NCBI RefSeq assembly: GCF_033436665.1
Contig: NZ_JAWQFO010000002.1
Span: 1 to 64,000 of the forward strand
DNA length: 64,000 nucleotides
Source: JAWQFO01 sp033436665
GTDB taxonomy: Bacteria; Pseudomonadota; Alphaproteobacteria; Rhodobacterales; Rhodobacteraceae
Direction of reading: 5' to 3'
In this document: positions 18,352 through 29,220 of the stretch, piece by piece
Layout: every line of letters starts with the position of its first letter
How positions within the stretch are numbered: the stretch's first letter is position 1
Program-made: the position numbers and the translations under genes
Notes under the pieces: generated by a model
The model's database searches: none
Told to the model about the DNA's origin: nothing
The model's input: only the letters and a program-made list of their open reading frames with translations

Positions 18352-19179
18352 TCAGGTGATACGCTGGATCGAGGCCATGATCTCGTCCCGCTCGAAGACC
18401 CGTTTCCAGTCGTCCTTCATCAGGGCCGGGATGCCGAACTCGATCGCCTTGTTGCAGGCATCGGAAAACTGGCCTTCCTGAACGCCGAAGATCACGGCAC
18501 CGAGGATGTTCATGTGACCGAGCAGAAAGTCGCGGGCGCAATCCTCGGAAATGCCCTGCTTGACGCATTCGTCCATGGCCTGCTTCATCACCACCAGCAG
18601 CGAGGCGCAGACCGTCTCGGACAGCCCGGGTTCGAGATAGGCGAGCTGTTCGACCGTGACCCGGTAGGTCTGGCGCACCGGCGCGTAGATCGCCCGGGCG
18701 ACGGTATCGCCGAGCGCGTAATGCTCTTCCGGGCCTTGCATCAGGGCGTTCACCACGCCCTGCGGATGTGCGACACCTCCGAACCGGTCGAGGCGCGCCG
18801 CCTCGGTGGCCTCGTTGTGGTAGATCATCGGATGGCAGGGGTGGGTCACGAAATAGGTGATGTCATCGCGTTCCGGCAGGTGGCCGGCATAGGGCGCCGC
18901 CGCGTCTAGGATCACGACCATCGTGCCCGGCGCCAGTTTGTCGACGATGCCGGTGGCCACCTTTCCGATCAGGGTATCGGGCACGGCAAGCACCACCACC
19001 TCGGCCCCGTCGAGCGCCGCGTCCTGCGCGACGCAGTCGACGCCGACGGCCTCCTTCAGCCGCGCACGGCCGGCCTCGCTGACTTCGACGTGACGTACTT
19101 CGAAGTCGGTCTCGGCGAGGTTCAGCGACAGGCGGACGCCCATCTTGCCACCGGCACCCAGCAGGGCAACTGTCGTCAT
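18352..19179 (-). CDS. NAD(P)-dependent oxidoreductase with PGDH_C-like domain
   Basis: The 275-aa protein opens with a Rossmann fold (VALLGAGGKMGVRLS, nucleotide loop at 7-14; later VVVLAVPDTLIGKV). A helical carboxyl half resembles the phosphogluconate-dehydrogenase-C family that includes D-apionate oxidoisomerase-type enzymes. A THPCHPMIYHNE segment (about 112-123) probably lines the active site. It likely oxidises or isomerises a sugar acid in the cytoplasm. It stands alone with an AT-rich promoter region to its right (about 19200-19235) and no pathway partners next to it. Confidence 0.7.
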   Translation of the reverse strand: MTTVALLGAGGKMGVRLSLNLAETDFEVRHVEVSEAGRARLKEAVGVDCVAQDAALDGAEVVVLAVPDTLIGKVATGIVDKLAPGTMVVILDAAAPYAGHLPERDDITYFVTHPCHPMIYHNEATEAARLDRFGGVAHPQGVVNALMQGPEEHYALGDTVARAIYAPVRQTYRVTVEQLAYLEPGLSETVCASLLVVMKQAMDECVKQGISEDCARDFLLGHMNILGAVIFGVQEGQFSDACNKAIEFGIPALMKDDWKRVFERDEIMASIQRIT

Positions 19180-19750
19180 CTGAGGTCCTCCCGATACCCG
19201 CCGACGGCTTTACTGGTGTGATGAGATTATATGTTGCAGGAGCTGTCAACCGAAACCTCCGCAGGACCACGATGACCAGGCGTGCAGCATGGTGCGGCAA
19301 AAACGTCACGGGCTCTGCGGCGATAATCGAAATGCGGGCCTTGGCCGGCAGCGACACGGCTTAGTACTCCGAAATTCCCGACGCCGGGGCCTACCGGACG
19401 ATCTAGCGGCTGATCTGCGTCAAACAGTTCCAGATCAAAATCATCGGCGCGGAATGCTGGGAGCCCGGCGACAGCTTCGTAAATTTGTTCCGCGATGTCG
19501 GGGCCCCCAGCTCCGGCCCGGCCGTTCATGCGGCGCAGCTGACGCTGCCGAATTACGCCCGCGATCACCCCGAACTACCGGCGGCGCTGGTGGATCGGGC
19601 GACTGATAGACGCCGAGGGATATGCGCACGTAGCGTTGGATCGTGACACCGCGCGGTAACAGGTGCGGAGGCCGGGGCAGGGCATCTGTCCCGGCACGGG
19701 CCGGACCGGTTTTACGGGGTGGATGTCCCCGTGATCGCCCGGCGGGCTCG
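19180..19750. other. Intergenic region with possible decayed coding sequence
   Basis: No intact gene is visible. A plus-strand frame from about 19420 to 19630 reads as fairly normal protein (for example KIIGAECWEPGDSFVNLF, then AAQLTLPNYARDHPEL), but it has an in-frame stop just upstream and no start site. It may be a remnant; I cannot assign it to a family. Confidence 0.35.
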
Positions 19751-19894
19751 TCAGGCGGTCAGCGCGACGGGCAAAGTGCGCGGTTTTTCGGGCCGTCCGA
19801 ACAGCCGCCGGATCAAGTTCTTGGTGTATTCCGCACGCAGACGACGAGCTTCCGCCTCTACCTTGGTAATGTCGATTCTGCCATGTTCTTGCAT
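19751..19894 (-). CDS. RSP_7527-like small protein (47 aa)
   Basis: The frame starts MQEHGRIDITKVEAEARRLRAEY and ends with a basic tail. The pattern I/D-I-x-K-x-E-A-x-A-x-x-L/M-R-A-E-x matches tiny RSP_7527-type proteins common in Rhodobacterales. A GGAG site lies 9 nt before the ATG. It is predicted to be one amphipathic helix. The family's function is unknown. The assignment rests on pattern resemblance. Confidence 0.6.
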   Translation of the reverse strand: MQEHGRIDITKVEAEARRLRAEYTKNLIRRLFGRPEKPRTLPVALTA

Positions 19895-20088
19895 TTTTTT
19901 GGTCTCCGGGAAGGGATGGGATGTTGTTGTGAAGCAGAGATCGGTGCTGGGTCCGCGAAATGCCAATCAATCCCGCCATGCGCGTGGCGCATGGAAATCG
20001 CGCCTTGCGATGCCATGACTGCAACTCTCGACCTGGGCGGAAGAGACGACTTAGTCTTGGGTCAGACGGGACTGACGAAAGGCACCTC

Positions 20089-20502
20089 ATGCTCCGCGAC
20101 ACCAACCTGATCCTCTGCCCAATCAACCTCCGGCACGCCAAGCTGGACTTCGGCGCCTATGACGAGGCGATCGCCATGTGCAGGCGGCGCGGCGCGCGGC
20201 TCATCGTCGCGACGGTGGCACCCGAGATGGAGCGCAACCTGAACATCCGGGACTCGGTCGCCTACTGGACTGCGCAACTCGAGAAGTTCGTGACAGACCA
20301 CCCTGCCGAGGGCGTGGAACTCGAGACCGTGGTGCGCAAGGGCGCGGTCCACCGCCAGATCGTCAAGCTGGCCGAGGAGCGCAACGTCGACGTCATCGTC
20401 ATGGAATCGGCCAATCCGAAAGTGCAGGACTATCTTCTGGGTACGACGGCAAGTCACGTCGTCACCCATGCCAACTGCTCGGTCTTCGTGGTGCGCGGCT
20501 AA
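20089..20502 (+). CDS. Universal stress protein (UspA family)
   Basis: The 137-aa single-domain protein has the alpha/beta Usp fold: an early strand (NLILCPINL), a central region, and the late VDVIVMES ... LLGTTASHVVTHANCSVFVVRG, which corresponds to the nucleotide-binding G-x2-G-x9-G(S/T) region and final strand. The key glycines are only partly kept (LLGTTASHV), so ATP binding is uncertain. The gene lies next to the BCCT transporter gene, convergent with it, and a stress or osmotic role is plausible. Confidence 0.85.
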   Translation: MLRDTNLILCPINLRHAKLDFGAYDEAIAMCRRRGARLIVATVAPEMERNLNIRDSVAYWTAQLEKFVTDHPAEGVELETVVRKGAVHRQIVKLAEERNVDVIVMESANPKVQDYLLGTTASHVVTHANCSVFVVRG

Positions 20503-20565
20503 CGGTGCGCCAGCCTTCCGGAGAGCCCGGAAGCCTGGCAGTTGGTGCGGGCCGGCCGGCCCCGC

Positions 20566-22173
<1,608 letters not shown>

Positions 22174-22398
22174 GATTTTTCCCACCGTTTTTGTCCCGGG
22201 TGCAACGACCCTTGCATGTCAGTCGCCGTTCTGTCCAATCCGCTGTCGCACGGCGGTCGTCGCCGCAAGATGCGAATGCGCCCGTCGGGGGCGATCCCGC
22301 TTCGGACATCCGCGCTTGCTTTGAGTTCGCCGGGACGGTCTGGATCGGCACGCGGCCGCCAGTCGCATTGCCAGAACGCCCAGCAGGAGAAGGTTTGG

Positions 22399-23025
22399 AT
22401 GGAAGAGATCGTCGTTCCGATCGCCGGGCTGTCCTTCGAGGCGGAGAAACGCGAGACCGTCGACCACGTCGGGCTGATGTCGGCCACGCTTGCGGCCCAT
22501 GTCGCGATCCTGTTTGGCTGGTTCGCGCACCAGGCCATCACCGAGATGGGGTTGCAGCTGCCGCTCTTCGTACCCTGCCTGTTGGTCGGCATGGTGATTT
22601 CGAACACGATCCCTTACCTCTTTCCGCGCATGGGATGGCCGGCGGGCAGCCGCGCACTGGCGGTGGTGTCGGATCATAGCCTGTCGATCTTTCTCGCCAT
22701 GTCTCTGATGAGCATGCAGCTCTGGACACTGGCGGAGCTCGGCGGCCCTCTGCTCACGGTGCTGGCGATGCAACTCGTCATGACCGTGCTTTTCATCGGC
22801 TTCGTGGCCTTTCCCGTTGTCGGGCGCGCCTACCTTGCCGCCGTGCTCTCTTCGGGGTTCACCGGGTTCGCCCTCGACGCCACGCCGACGGCGATTGCGA
22901 ATATGTCGTCGGTGACCAAGCGCTACGGCGCAGCACCGCTTGCCTTCATCGTGCTTCCGCTGGTCTCGGCCTTCTTCGTGGACCTCGCCAACGCCTTCAT
23001 CATCCGTTTCTTCGTCGGCTTCTGA
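22399..23025 (+). pseudogene. GltS (sodium/glutamate symporter) carboxyl half, amino-terminally truncated
   Basis: The 208 codons match the second half of GltS: DHSLSIFLAMSLMSMQLW, then ALDATPTAIANMSSVTKRYGAAPLAFIVLPLVSAFFVDLANAFII. Full GltS is about 400 aa with two inverted five-helix repeats; only the second is present. Upstream, the same frame is antisense to the BCCT gene and shows no GltS text. A short in-frame opening at 22217 (MSVAVLSNPLSHGGRR) instead resembles the start of a diacylglycerol-kinase-type protein, suggesting a deletion joint. However, ATG 22399 has a good GGAGAAGG site, so a half-size product might be made. Confidence 0.7.
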
Positions 23026-23040
23026 CGTGACGTGCGCGCG

Positions 23041-26000
23041 TCACGCGTCGGCAAGGCCGGGCCGGTCTGCCGGGTCGTCGCCGGGGCGGGCACCAAAGAA
23101 GATCGCGTAGAGCGTCGGCACGATGATCAGCGTCAGCACCGTCGCGAAGCTGAGCCCGCATATGATGACAACGGCCAGCGACTTGAAGAACGGGTCCCAC
23201 AGCAGCGGCACAACGCCCAGCACCGTGGTCAGCACCCCGAGCGAGACCGGCCGCACGCGGCTGACGGCGGCGTCGACGACGGAAGCCATGCGGTCCTTGC
23301 CGCCGGCGATCTGGCTGTCGGTCTCGTCGATCAGGACGATGGCGTTCTTGATCAGCATCCCGGTCAGCGACAGGATCCCGAGGATCGCCATGAACTCGAG
23401 CGGCGTTCGGGTCGCGGCCAGTCCGTAGATCACGCCGATCAGCGCCAGCGGCACCGTCAGCCAGATGATCAGCGGCTGTTTCCAGGCATTGAAAAGAAAG
23501 ATCACCACCAGCGCCATCGCGCCAAAGCCAAGCGGCATCGTCGCCGCGAGGCCGGCATTGGCGTCCTGCGAATTGCCGTATTCGCCACGCCATTCCAGCG
23601 CGTAGCCAGGGGGCAGTGCGATCTCTTCGACGGGGCCGCGCACCTCTTCGAAATAGTCGCCGGAAAGGGTGCCGGGCGGGTTGTCCGCCTGTGCGGTGAT
23701 TGTCAGCTTGCGGTCGATCCGCCTCAGGTTGCCCGAGGCGAACACGATGTCGAACCGGCTCACGACCTGCGCGATCGGGATGTAACCGCCCGCGACCTGG
23801 CTGAAAACCTGGACGTTGCGCAAGTCGCCGATGTCCTTGCGGGCCTGTTCCACCGGACGCATCACGACGTCGATAAATTCGTCCCCCTCGCGGTAGACGC
23901 CGAGCGTCGTGCCGTTGAGTTGGGTGTGCAGCGCCTCGGAGATCTCGGCCTGGGTGAGCCCCAGCCGCCGCGCGGCGTCGTTGTCGATCACGGGCTGGAC
24001 GATCTGCGGCTGCTCGCGCCAGTCGTCCTTGACCGCGATTCCGCCCTCGGCCAGCATGATTGCCTTGGCCTGCTCGGCAAGTTCGCGCAGCACCGGGGCA
24101 TCGGGGCCGGAGAACCGCGCCTCCACCCGCGCGCCACCGCCCGGTCCGAGAACGAATTGCCAGACCTTCGAATTGGCGTCCGGATAGGTCTCGTCGATCC
24201 ACGCCTGCAGATCCGATTGCAATCCGCTGATCTGCCGGTAGTCCTCGACATCGACCAGGACCTGCCCGTAGAAGGCGGTCGCGTCCTCGCTTTCGTAGAT
24301 CAGCATGAAGCGCAGATGCCCGCCGCCGATGCTCGTGTTGGTGCCGGTCACCCCCTCGAGCGACCGCGCGTGTTCGGCGATGGCGCGCATGTCGGCCTCG
24401 GTGCGTTCGATGTCCGCGCCGTTCGGCAGGTAGTAGTCGATCACGAACTGCGCCCGCGTCGAGGCGGGGAAGAAGCCGGGCGGCACGGCCGAGAACAGCG
24501 CGACCGCCGAGACGAAAAGCGCCACCACAAGTCCCACCGTCAGCCACCGCAGCCGGATCGCGGTGCCCAGAAGCCGGCGGTACCCGGTCAGCAGGGCATT
24601 CTCTCGTTGCTCGGTTTCCACCTTTGCGGGCTTCAGAAGCAGCGTGCAGAAATAGGGCGTCAGCCAGATCGCGATCAGCCACGAGAACAGCAGCGCGATG
24701 GCGATCGTCCAGAACAGGCTGCCGGCGTATTCGCCGGTGTTGTCGGGCGAAAAGCCGATCGGCGAGAAAGCGAGGATGCCGACGATGGTTCCGCCGAGCA
24801 GCGGCCACTTGGTCCGTTCGACGACCGATGTCGACGCGGCCGCCGCGGTTTCACCGTTCTGCACCCGCACCAGCGTGCCCTCGACGACCACGATGGCATT
24901 GTCGACCAGCATGCCCAAGGCGATGATCAGCGCCCCGAGCGAGATCCGCTGCATGTCGAGCCCGTAGGCGTACATCCCGAACAGCGTCCCGGCGACCGTG
25001 ACCAGAAGGATACCGCCCATCAGGATGCCCGAGCGCAGCCCCATGAACACCAGCAGCGTGCCGACGACGATGACCAGTGCTACGACGACATTGGTCACGA
25101 AATCGTCGACCGAGGCCTTCACCGTCACAGACTGGTCCGAGATCGGCAGAACATCGATCCCGATGGGCCGGTCGGCCTCCAGTTCGGCGATCCGGGCATT
25201 CACCGCCTGGCCCATGTTGACGACGTTCCCGCCGAGCGTGTTCGACACGCCGATCCCGATGGCTGGCTGCCCGTTGCGGTAGAGCATCGTCGTCGCCGGC
25301 TCCCGAAGACCCCGCGTGACCGAGGCGATATCGCCAAGTCGAAAGGTCGCTCCGGTCTGCGGGTTGCTCAACAGCAGGTTCGAGATCGCATCGACCGAGT
25401 CGATTGCGCCCTGCGGCCGGACTTCCAGACGCAGCCCGCCCGCCACGACGCTGCCGCCCGGCACGACGAGGTTCTGCGCCTGGAGCAGCGGTTGAATGTC
25501 GCTGGCGGACAGGCCAAGCGCGATGATCCGGGCCGGGGCATATTCGACGTAGATCACCTCGTCCTGCACGCCGCTCAGGACCACCTTGGACACGCCGTCG
25601 ACGGTGACAAGCTCGCGCTGGAGATCTTTTGCATAGGCGTGGAGTTCAGGCAGGCTGTAGCCCTCTCCGACCACTGCATAGTAAAGGGCGTAGACGTCCC
25701 CGAAATCGTCATACACCTGGCTCTCGAGCGCGTTCGGCGGCAGGTCGCCCTGGGCGTCGAGGATCCGCGCCCGCATCTGCTGGAAGCGCTGGTAGAGGGC
25801 GGGGTAGGTCGGCGTCGAGGCGATTGTGAATTCGACCGTGACGGTGCTGAGCCCCGGCGCCGAAACCGAGCGGACCTCGTCGACCCCCTGAAGCTGCTGC
25901 AGGGCATTCTCGATGACCTCGGTCACTTCCTCCGCGGTTTCCTCGGCCGAGGCGCCGGGGTAGGGCGTGATGATCTGCGCCTGCCGGATGATGAACTCGG

Positions 26001-26112
26001 GGTCCTCGAAGCGGGGCAGGGCGGTGTAGGCGAAATAGCCCGCGACCAGGATCAAGACGGTCGCGATGGCCGAGATCAGGCGCTTTTCGATGGCGAACCG
26101 GGCCAGGTCCAT
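23041..26112 (-). CDS. RND efflux pump inner-membrane transporter (AcrB/MdtB-like)
   Basis: The 1023-aa protein has the standard RND length and layout: an amino-terminal helix (LISAIATVLILVAGYFAY), two large periplasmic porter regions, and two bundles of helices. The proton-relay aspartate is in LGALIIALGMLVDNAIVVVEG (helix 4). The GFFP motif (VPPGFFPASTRAQF) opens the second half, and late helices (LSLTGMLIKNAIVLIDE) follow. It follows the adaptor gene by 3 nt. Sequence style is that of the alphaproteobacterial HAE1-like group exporting hydrophobic compounds. No outer-membrane TolC gene is adjacent. Confidence 0.93.
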   Translation of the reverse strand: MDLARFAIEKRLISAIATVLILVAGYFAYTALPRFEDPEFIIRQAQIITPYPGASAEETAEEVTEVIENALQQLQGVDEVRSVSAPGLSTVTVEFTIASTPTYPALYQRFQQMRARILDAQGDLPPNALESQVYDDFGDVYALYYAVVGEGYSLPELHAYAKDLQRELVTVDGVSKVVLSGVQDEVIYVEYAPARIIALGLSASDIQPLLQAQNLVVPGGSVVAGGLRLEVRPQGAIDSVDAISNLLLSNPQTGATFRLGDIASVTRGLREPATTMLYRNGQPAIGIGVSNTLGGNVVNMGQAVNARIAELEADRPIGIDVLPISDQSVTVKASVDDFVTNVVVALVIVVGTLLVFMGLRSGILMGGILLVTVAGTLFGMYAYGLDMQRISLGALIIALGMLVDNAIVVVEGTLVRVQNGETAAAASTSVVERTKWPLLGGTIVGILAFSPIGFSPDNTGEYAGSLFWTIAIALLFSWLIAIWLTPYFCTLLLKPAKVETEQRENALLTGYRRLLGTAIRLRWLTVGLVVALFVSAVALFSAVPPGFFPASTRAQFVIDYYLPNGADIERTEADMRAIAEHARSLEGVTGTNTSIGGGHLRFMLIYESEDATAFYGQVLVDVEDYRQISGLQSDLQAWIDETYPDANSKVWQFVLGPGGGARVEARFSGPDAPVLRELAEQAKAIMLAEGGIAVKDDWREQPQIVQPVIDNDAARRLGLTQAEISEALHTQLNGTTLGVYREGDEFIDVVMRPVEQARKDIGDLRNVQVFSQVAGGYIPIAQVVSRFDIVFASGNLRRIDRKLTITAQADNPPGTLSGDYFEEVRGPVEEIALPPGYALEWRGEYGNSQDANAGLAATMPLGFGAMALVVIFLFNAWKQPLIIWLTVPLALIGVIYGLAATRTPLEFMAILGILSLTGMLIKNAIVLIDETDSQIAGGKDRMASVVDAAVSRVRPVSLGVLTTVLGVVPLLWDPFFKSLAVVIICGLSFATVLTLIIVPTLYAIFFGARPGDDPADRPGLADA

Positions 26113-26115
26113 GGC

Positions 26116-27369
26116 TCAGTTTCCCACGCTTGCGATGGGCCGGATCTTCATTCCGTCGGTCAGGCGACTGACGCCGGCCGACACGATGACGTCCCCGTCC
26201 TCGAGGCCGTCGAGCACGTCGACGCGATCCTGGCGCGCTTCGCCCAGCGAGACCGGCTGCCGGCTGATCGTATCGTCCGCGCCGACGCGCCAGACGAACG
26301 CCGCGCCCGCCGGATCGCCACCGACCGCCGACAGCGGTACCGGCATCGTCCTGGTCTCGTTGGGGCTCGAGGCCAGCACGCTGGCGACCATTCCGGGAAG
26401 GATGATCGTGCCATCGGGAACTCTGACCGAGGCGCGGCCGCGGTAAGTCTGCGTCGCGGCATCGGCCTGCACCGAGAACTCGACGATTTCAGCCGGAAAT
26501 GTCTCGCCGGGCAGGGAATCGAACGTCGCGATATTGGTGACGTTATTGAAGCCGGTGCGTGAAAAGGTCGAGACGTCCGGCCCCGGTATGTCGAAGGCAA
26601 GGTGCACGGTGTCGAGCGCCTGGAGCAGCGCCACGGTCTGACCGGACTGGACGTTGGTGAAGTTCTCGATGTCGCGCCGGGCGATGATGCCGTCGAAGGG
26701 CGCGCGAAGCGTGGCGTCGGCGAGGTCGTCCTCGGCGACCTGCAGCTGCGCGTCGAGCCCCCGGATGGCGGCTTCGGCGGCCGCGATCTCCTCGGGCCTC
26801 CCACCGGCCTGACCGATGCGAAGCTGTTCGCGCTGGCTGCGCAGGTTGGCCTCGGCGACGCTGAAATCGGCCTCGGCGCCTTCCAGCTGCGCGGCCGGTG
26901 CCACGCCGCGTTCGGAGAGCTGCCTGATACGCTCGACGTTGTCGCTGGCCTGGTTCAGCTGCGCCTCGGCCGCGGCGACACTGGCTTCTAGGGCCGCGAT
27001 CTCTTCTGGCCGCGCCCCGGTGCGCAGCGCGAGAAGCTCGGCCTCCGCCTGTTCGATCTGGCTTTGAAGCTGGGCGATCTTGTTCCTGAAATCCCGCGGA
27101 TCGAGTTGTGCGATCACATCGCCTTCGGACACCTGGGTCGCGGCGCGGACGGGAAGTTCGGTCACGCGGCCCGACACCTGGAACGACAGCTCGACTTCGC
27201 GCGAGGGCAGAACAATCGCTGGATAGGATCGCCGGATCTCGCTGGCTGACTGCTCGACCGTAAAGACCTTTGCCGGACGCACCGTGTCCTGAGCCCAGGC
27301 CGCCGGTGCCAGGATCGCCAGCCAAACTCCGATCCAGACGCAGGACCGGCGCGGTTTTCCATGCATCAT
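26116..27369 (-). CDS. RND periplasmic adaptor (membrane fusion protein, HlyD/AcrA-like)
   Basis: The 417-aa protein has a signal peptide ending AWA before QDT (about residue 26), a lipoyl half-motif (VSGRVTELPVRAATQVSEGDVIAQLD), a long coiled-coil hairpin rich in A, E and Q (about 95-205), and a second lipoyl half (ATLRAPFDGIIARRDIENFTNVQSGQ). Beta-barrel and membrane-proximal domains follow. The start at 27369 follows AGGGA. It links the RND pump to an outer-membrane channel encoded elsewhere. The two genes form one unit. Confidence 0.92.
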   Translation of the reverse strand: MMHGKPRRSCVWIGVWLAILAPAAWAQDTVRPAKVFTVEQSASEIRRSYPAIVLPSREVELSFQVSGRVTELPVRAATQVSEGDVIAQLDPRDFRNKIAQLQSQIEQAEAELLALRTGARPEEIAALEASVAAAEAQLNQASDNVERIRQLSERGVAPAAQLEGAEADFSVAEANLRSQREQLRIGQAGGRPEEIAAAEAAIRGLDAQLQVAEDDLADATLRAPFDGIIARRDIENFTNVQSGQTVALLQALDTVHLAFDIPGPDVSTFSRTGFNNVTNIATFDSLPGETFPAEIVEFSVQADAATQTYRGRASVRVPDGTIILPGMVASVLASSPNETRTMPVPLSAVGGDPAGAAFVWRVGADDTISRQPVSLGEARQDRVDVLDGLEDGDVIVSAGVSRLTDGMKIRPIASVGN

Positions 27370-27632
27370 CTTATCTGTCCCTGTCATCCCCTCTGGACAC
27401 CGTACCGTCTGGAGGTCGGAAAACAAGACTTCGGCAGATCCTCGAAGGTTACCGAGCCGGTCTCGCAGCGTCGCGCGATATCCGCACGCTACCCTTCGAA
27501 AATCGCAATCCTCTGGCAGGTTTAGCGTGTGGCGCAGCATCAGATCGGACGCCTGATCTGCCCCGTGCGCCCGTTTGGCGGCAGCGCCGCAGGGCAAATT
27601 GGTCTGGACAATTTCAAAGCTGTAGGATTTGG

Positions 27633-27661
27633 TTGGACCCGTTTAGACGTCAAACGTCCAA
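27633..27661. promoter_or_regulatory. Nested inverted repeat before the TctC gene
   Basis: Outer arms TTGGAC (27633-27638) and GTCCAA (27656-27661) enclose an inner imperfect dyad GTTTAGACGTCAAAC (27641-27655) with nearly the same centre. It ends 10 bp before the ribosome-binding site of the TctC gene. It is a likely operator for the FadR-type GntR protein encoded at 30696. The rest of the 314-bp divergent gap from 27370 holds nothing else I recognise. Confidence 0.5.
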
Positions 27662-27683
27662 GACAAACCGGGAGGAGAACCGA

Positions 27684-28664
27684 ATGTCCGCAGACAGCAT
27701 CAAGCCGGGCCTGACACGCCGGGCCTTCACGATCGGAACCGGCGCCGCCCTGGCGGCGGGCACGATGAACGTGCCGGGTGCCCTGGCGCAGGATTTTCCG
27801 TCAAAGCCGTTAAAGATCATCGTGCCGTTCAAGCCGGGCGGTCGCACCGACGTCGTGGCGCGCCTGCTGTCCGAGAAGATCCAGGCGAACGGCTGGCTCT
27901 CGCAGCCAATGGCCGTGGTCAACGCCGACGGCGGCGCGGGCGCGAATGCCGTGAACCTGATGCAGCGCGACGACCCGGACGGGCACACGATCGTGCACTG
28001 GCACCACCAGATGCTGATCGCGATCGCCATGGAACTGGGCAACTTCCAGCTCGATGACTTCAAGTCCATCGGCTACACCGGCGGCGGCAGCCCGGTCTGG
28101 ACGGTCGCTGCCGACAGCCCCTACCAGACGCTCGACGACCTCATCGCGTATCTCAAGGAGAACCCACGCGGTCTGGTCGAGGCGGTGGGCATCGGCACCA
28201 TCCCGCATTTTGTCGGCGCCATGCTCGCCAACGCGGCGGGGTTCGAGACGCGCTATGTCACGGCCAACTCCGGCGCCGACCGGTTGCGCATGGTGCTGGG
28301 CGGCAACGCCGACATCGCGCTGTTCGCAGCGTCGGAATATCTGGCGCAGGCCGAGGGGCTGCGGCCCCTGGTTTATTTCGGGAAAGAGCGTCTGCCCGAC
28401 CTGCCGGACCTGCCGACGGCGACCGAACTGGGCTACGATGTGACCTGGGCCAACCCGAACTGGTGGCTCGCCCCGGCCGACACACCCGACGCGCATGTCG
28501 AGATGCTGGCCGCGGCGCTCGAACAGGCCATCGCCGATCCCGAGATCGTCGACTACTTCACCTCGAACACGCTCGAGGCCTACTGGACGCCGGGCGCGGA
28601 GGCGATGGAAGACGCCCGCAGCACGCTTGAGCAGCTCAAGGGCATCGCGGCCACCATCGGCTGA
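27684..28664 (+). CDS. TTT transporter substrate-binding protein (TctC/BugD family)
   Basis: The 326-aa protein binds a carboxylate ligand in the periplasm for a tripartite tricarboxylate transporter. It opens with a leader containing a twin-arginine motif (LTRRAFTIGTG, RR at 12-13) and ALA cleavage site, so export may use Tat rather than Sec. The mature start DFPSKPLKIIVPFKPGGRTDVVARLL is the signature of the family. A strong GGAGGAG precedes the ATG. TctB and TctA follow at once. The operon continues into a GntR regulator and a sulfatase, implying a sulfated or carboxylated ligand. Confidence 0.92.
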   Translation: MSADSIKPGLTRRAFTIGTGAALAAGTMNVPGALAQDFPSKPLKIIVPFKPGGRTDVVARLLSEKIQANGWLSQPMAVVNADGGAGANAVNLMQRDDPDGHTIVHWHHQMLIAIAMELGNFQLDDFKSIGYTGGGSPVWTVAADSPYQTLDDLIAYLKENPRGLVEAVGIGTIPHFVGAMLANAAGFETRYVTANSGADRLRMVLGGNADIALFAASEYLAQAEGLRPLVYFGKERLPDLPDLPTATELGYDVTWANPNWWLAPADTPDAHVEMLAAALEQAIADPEIVDYFTSNTLEAYWTPGAEAMEDARSTLEQLKGIAATIG

Positions 28665-28729
28665 ACAAGGTCCGAGCGCCGCGGCGCGGTGCGCCGTGCC
28701 CCGGCCCATCTCCGCCTGGGAGTGAAACG

Positions 28730-29218
28730 ATGCGCCCCGAAATCAGACGTGCAGGCGGCGATCTTCTGCTGGCCGCGCTTTGCGGGGCCGGTGCGGTTGT
28801 CCTGCTGATCGGGGCGGCCGGGCTTCCGCCGCCGCGCTTCGAGCCGCTGGGATCGGCCGCGATGCCGCGCATCCTGGCTGCCCTGCTGATCCTGTTCTCG
28901 ACGATCATCGCCGCGCGTGCGGCCGTCACGCTGCTGCGACGCGCACCCATTGAAGACCCGCTCGAACCCGACCCGCCGGGGACCGAGGCCCGCGTCCGTT
29001 CGCTGCTGACCTTCGCGGCGCTTGTCCTCTACGTGCTTGCGCTCGACGTTCTGCGGGTGCCGTTCTGGCTCGCGACGACCGCATTTCTGGGCGCCATAGG
29101 CCTTGTGCTGACCGGGTTCGACTGGAAGGCAGGTGCAATTTACGCAGGACTGGGCGCCGCCCTTGGAACGGGGCTGGCCTGGGTGTTTCAGAGCTTCCTC
29201 TACATCTCGCTGGGCTGA
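28730..29218 (+). CDS. TTT transporter small membrane subunit (TctB)
   Basis: The 162-aa protein has four predicted helices with the usual TctB start (GGDLLLAALCGAGAVVLLIGAAGLPPPRFEPLGSAAMPRILAALL), including the PxxFxPLGxxxxP pattern seen in the family. It is low in polar residues outside the central loop and ends 2 bp before TctA. It is required for function of the large TctA subunit. Confidence 0.9.
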   Translation: MRPEIRRAGGDLLLAALCGAGAVVLLIGAAGLPPPRFEPLGSAAMPRILAALLILFSTIIAARAAVTLLRRAPIEDPLEPDPPGTEARVRSLLTFAALVLYVLALDVLRVPFWLATTAFLGAIGLVLTGFDWKAGAIYAGLGAALGTGLAWVFQSFLYISLG

Positions 29219-29220
29219 CG

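Noticed and set aside
23032..26562. Plus-strand open frame of 1176 codons
   Set aside because: It is antisense to the RND pump and adaptor genes; composition is a codon-bias artefact and no family text is visible.
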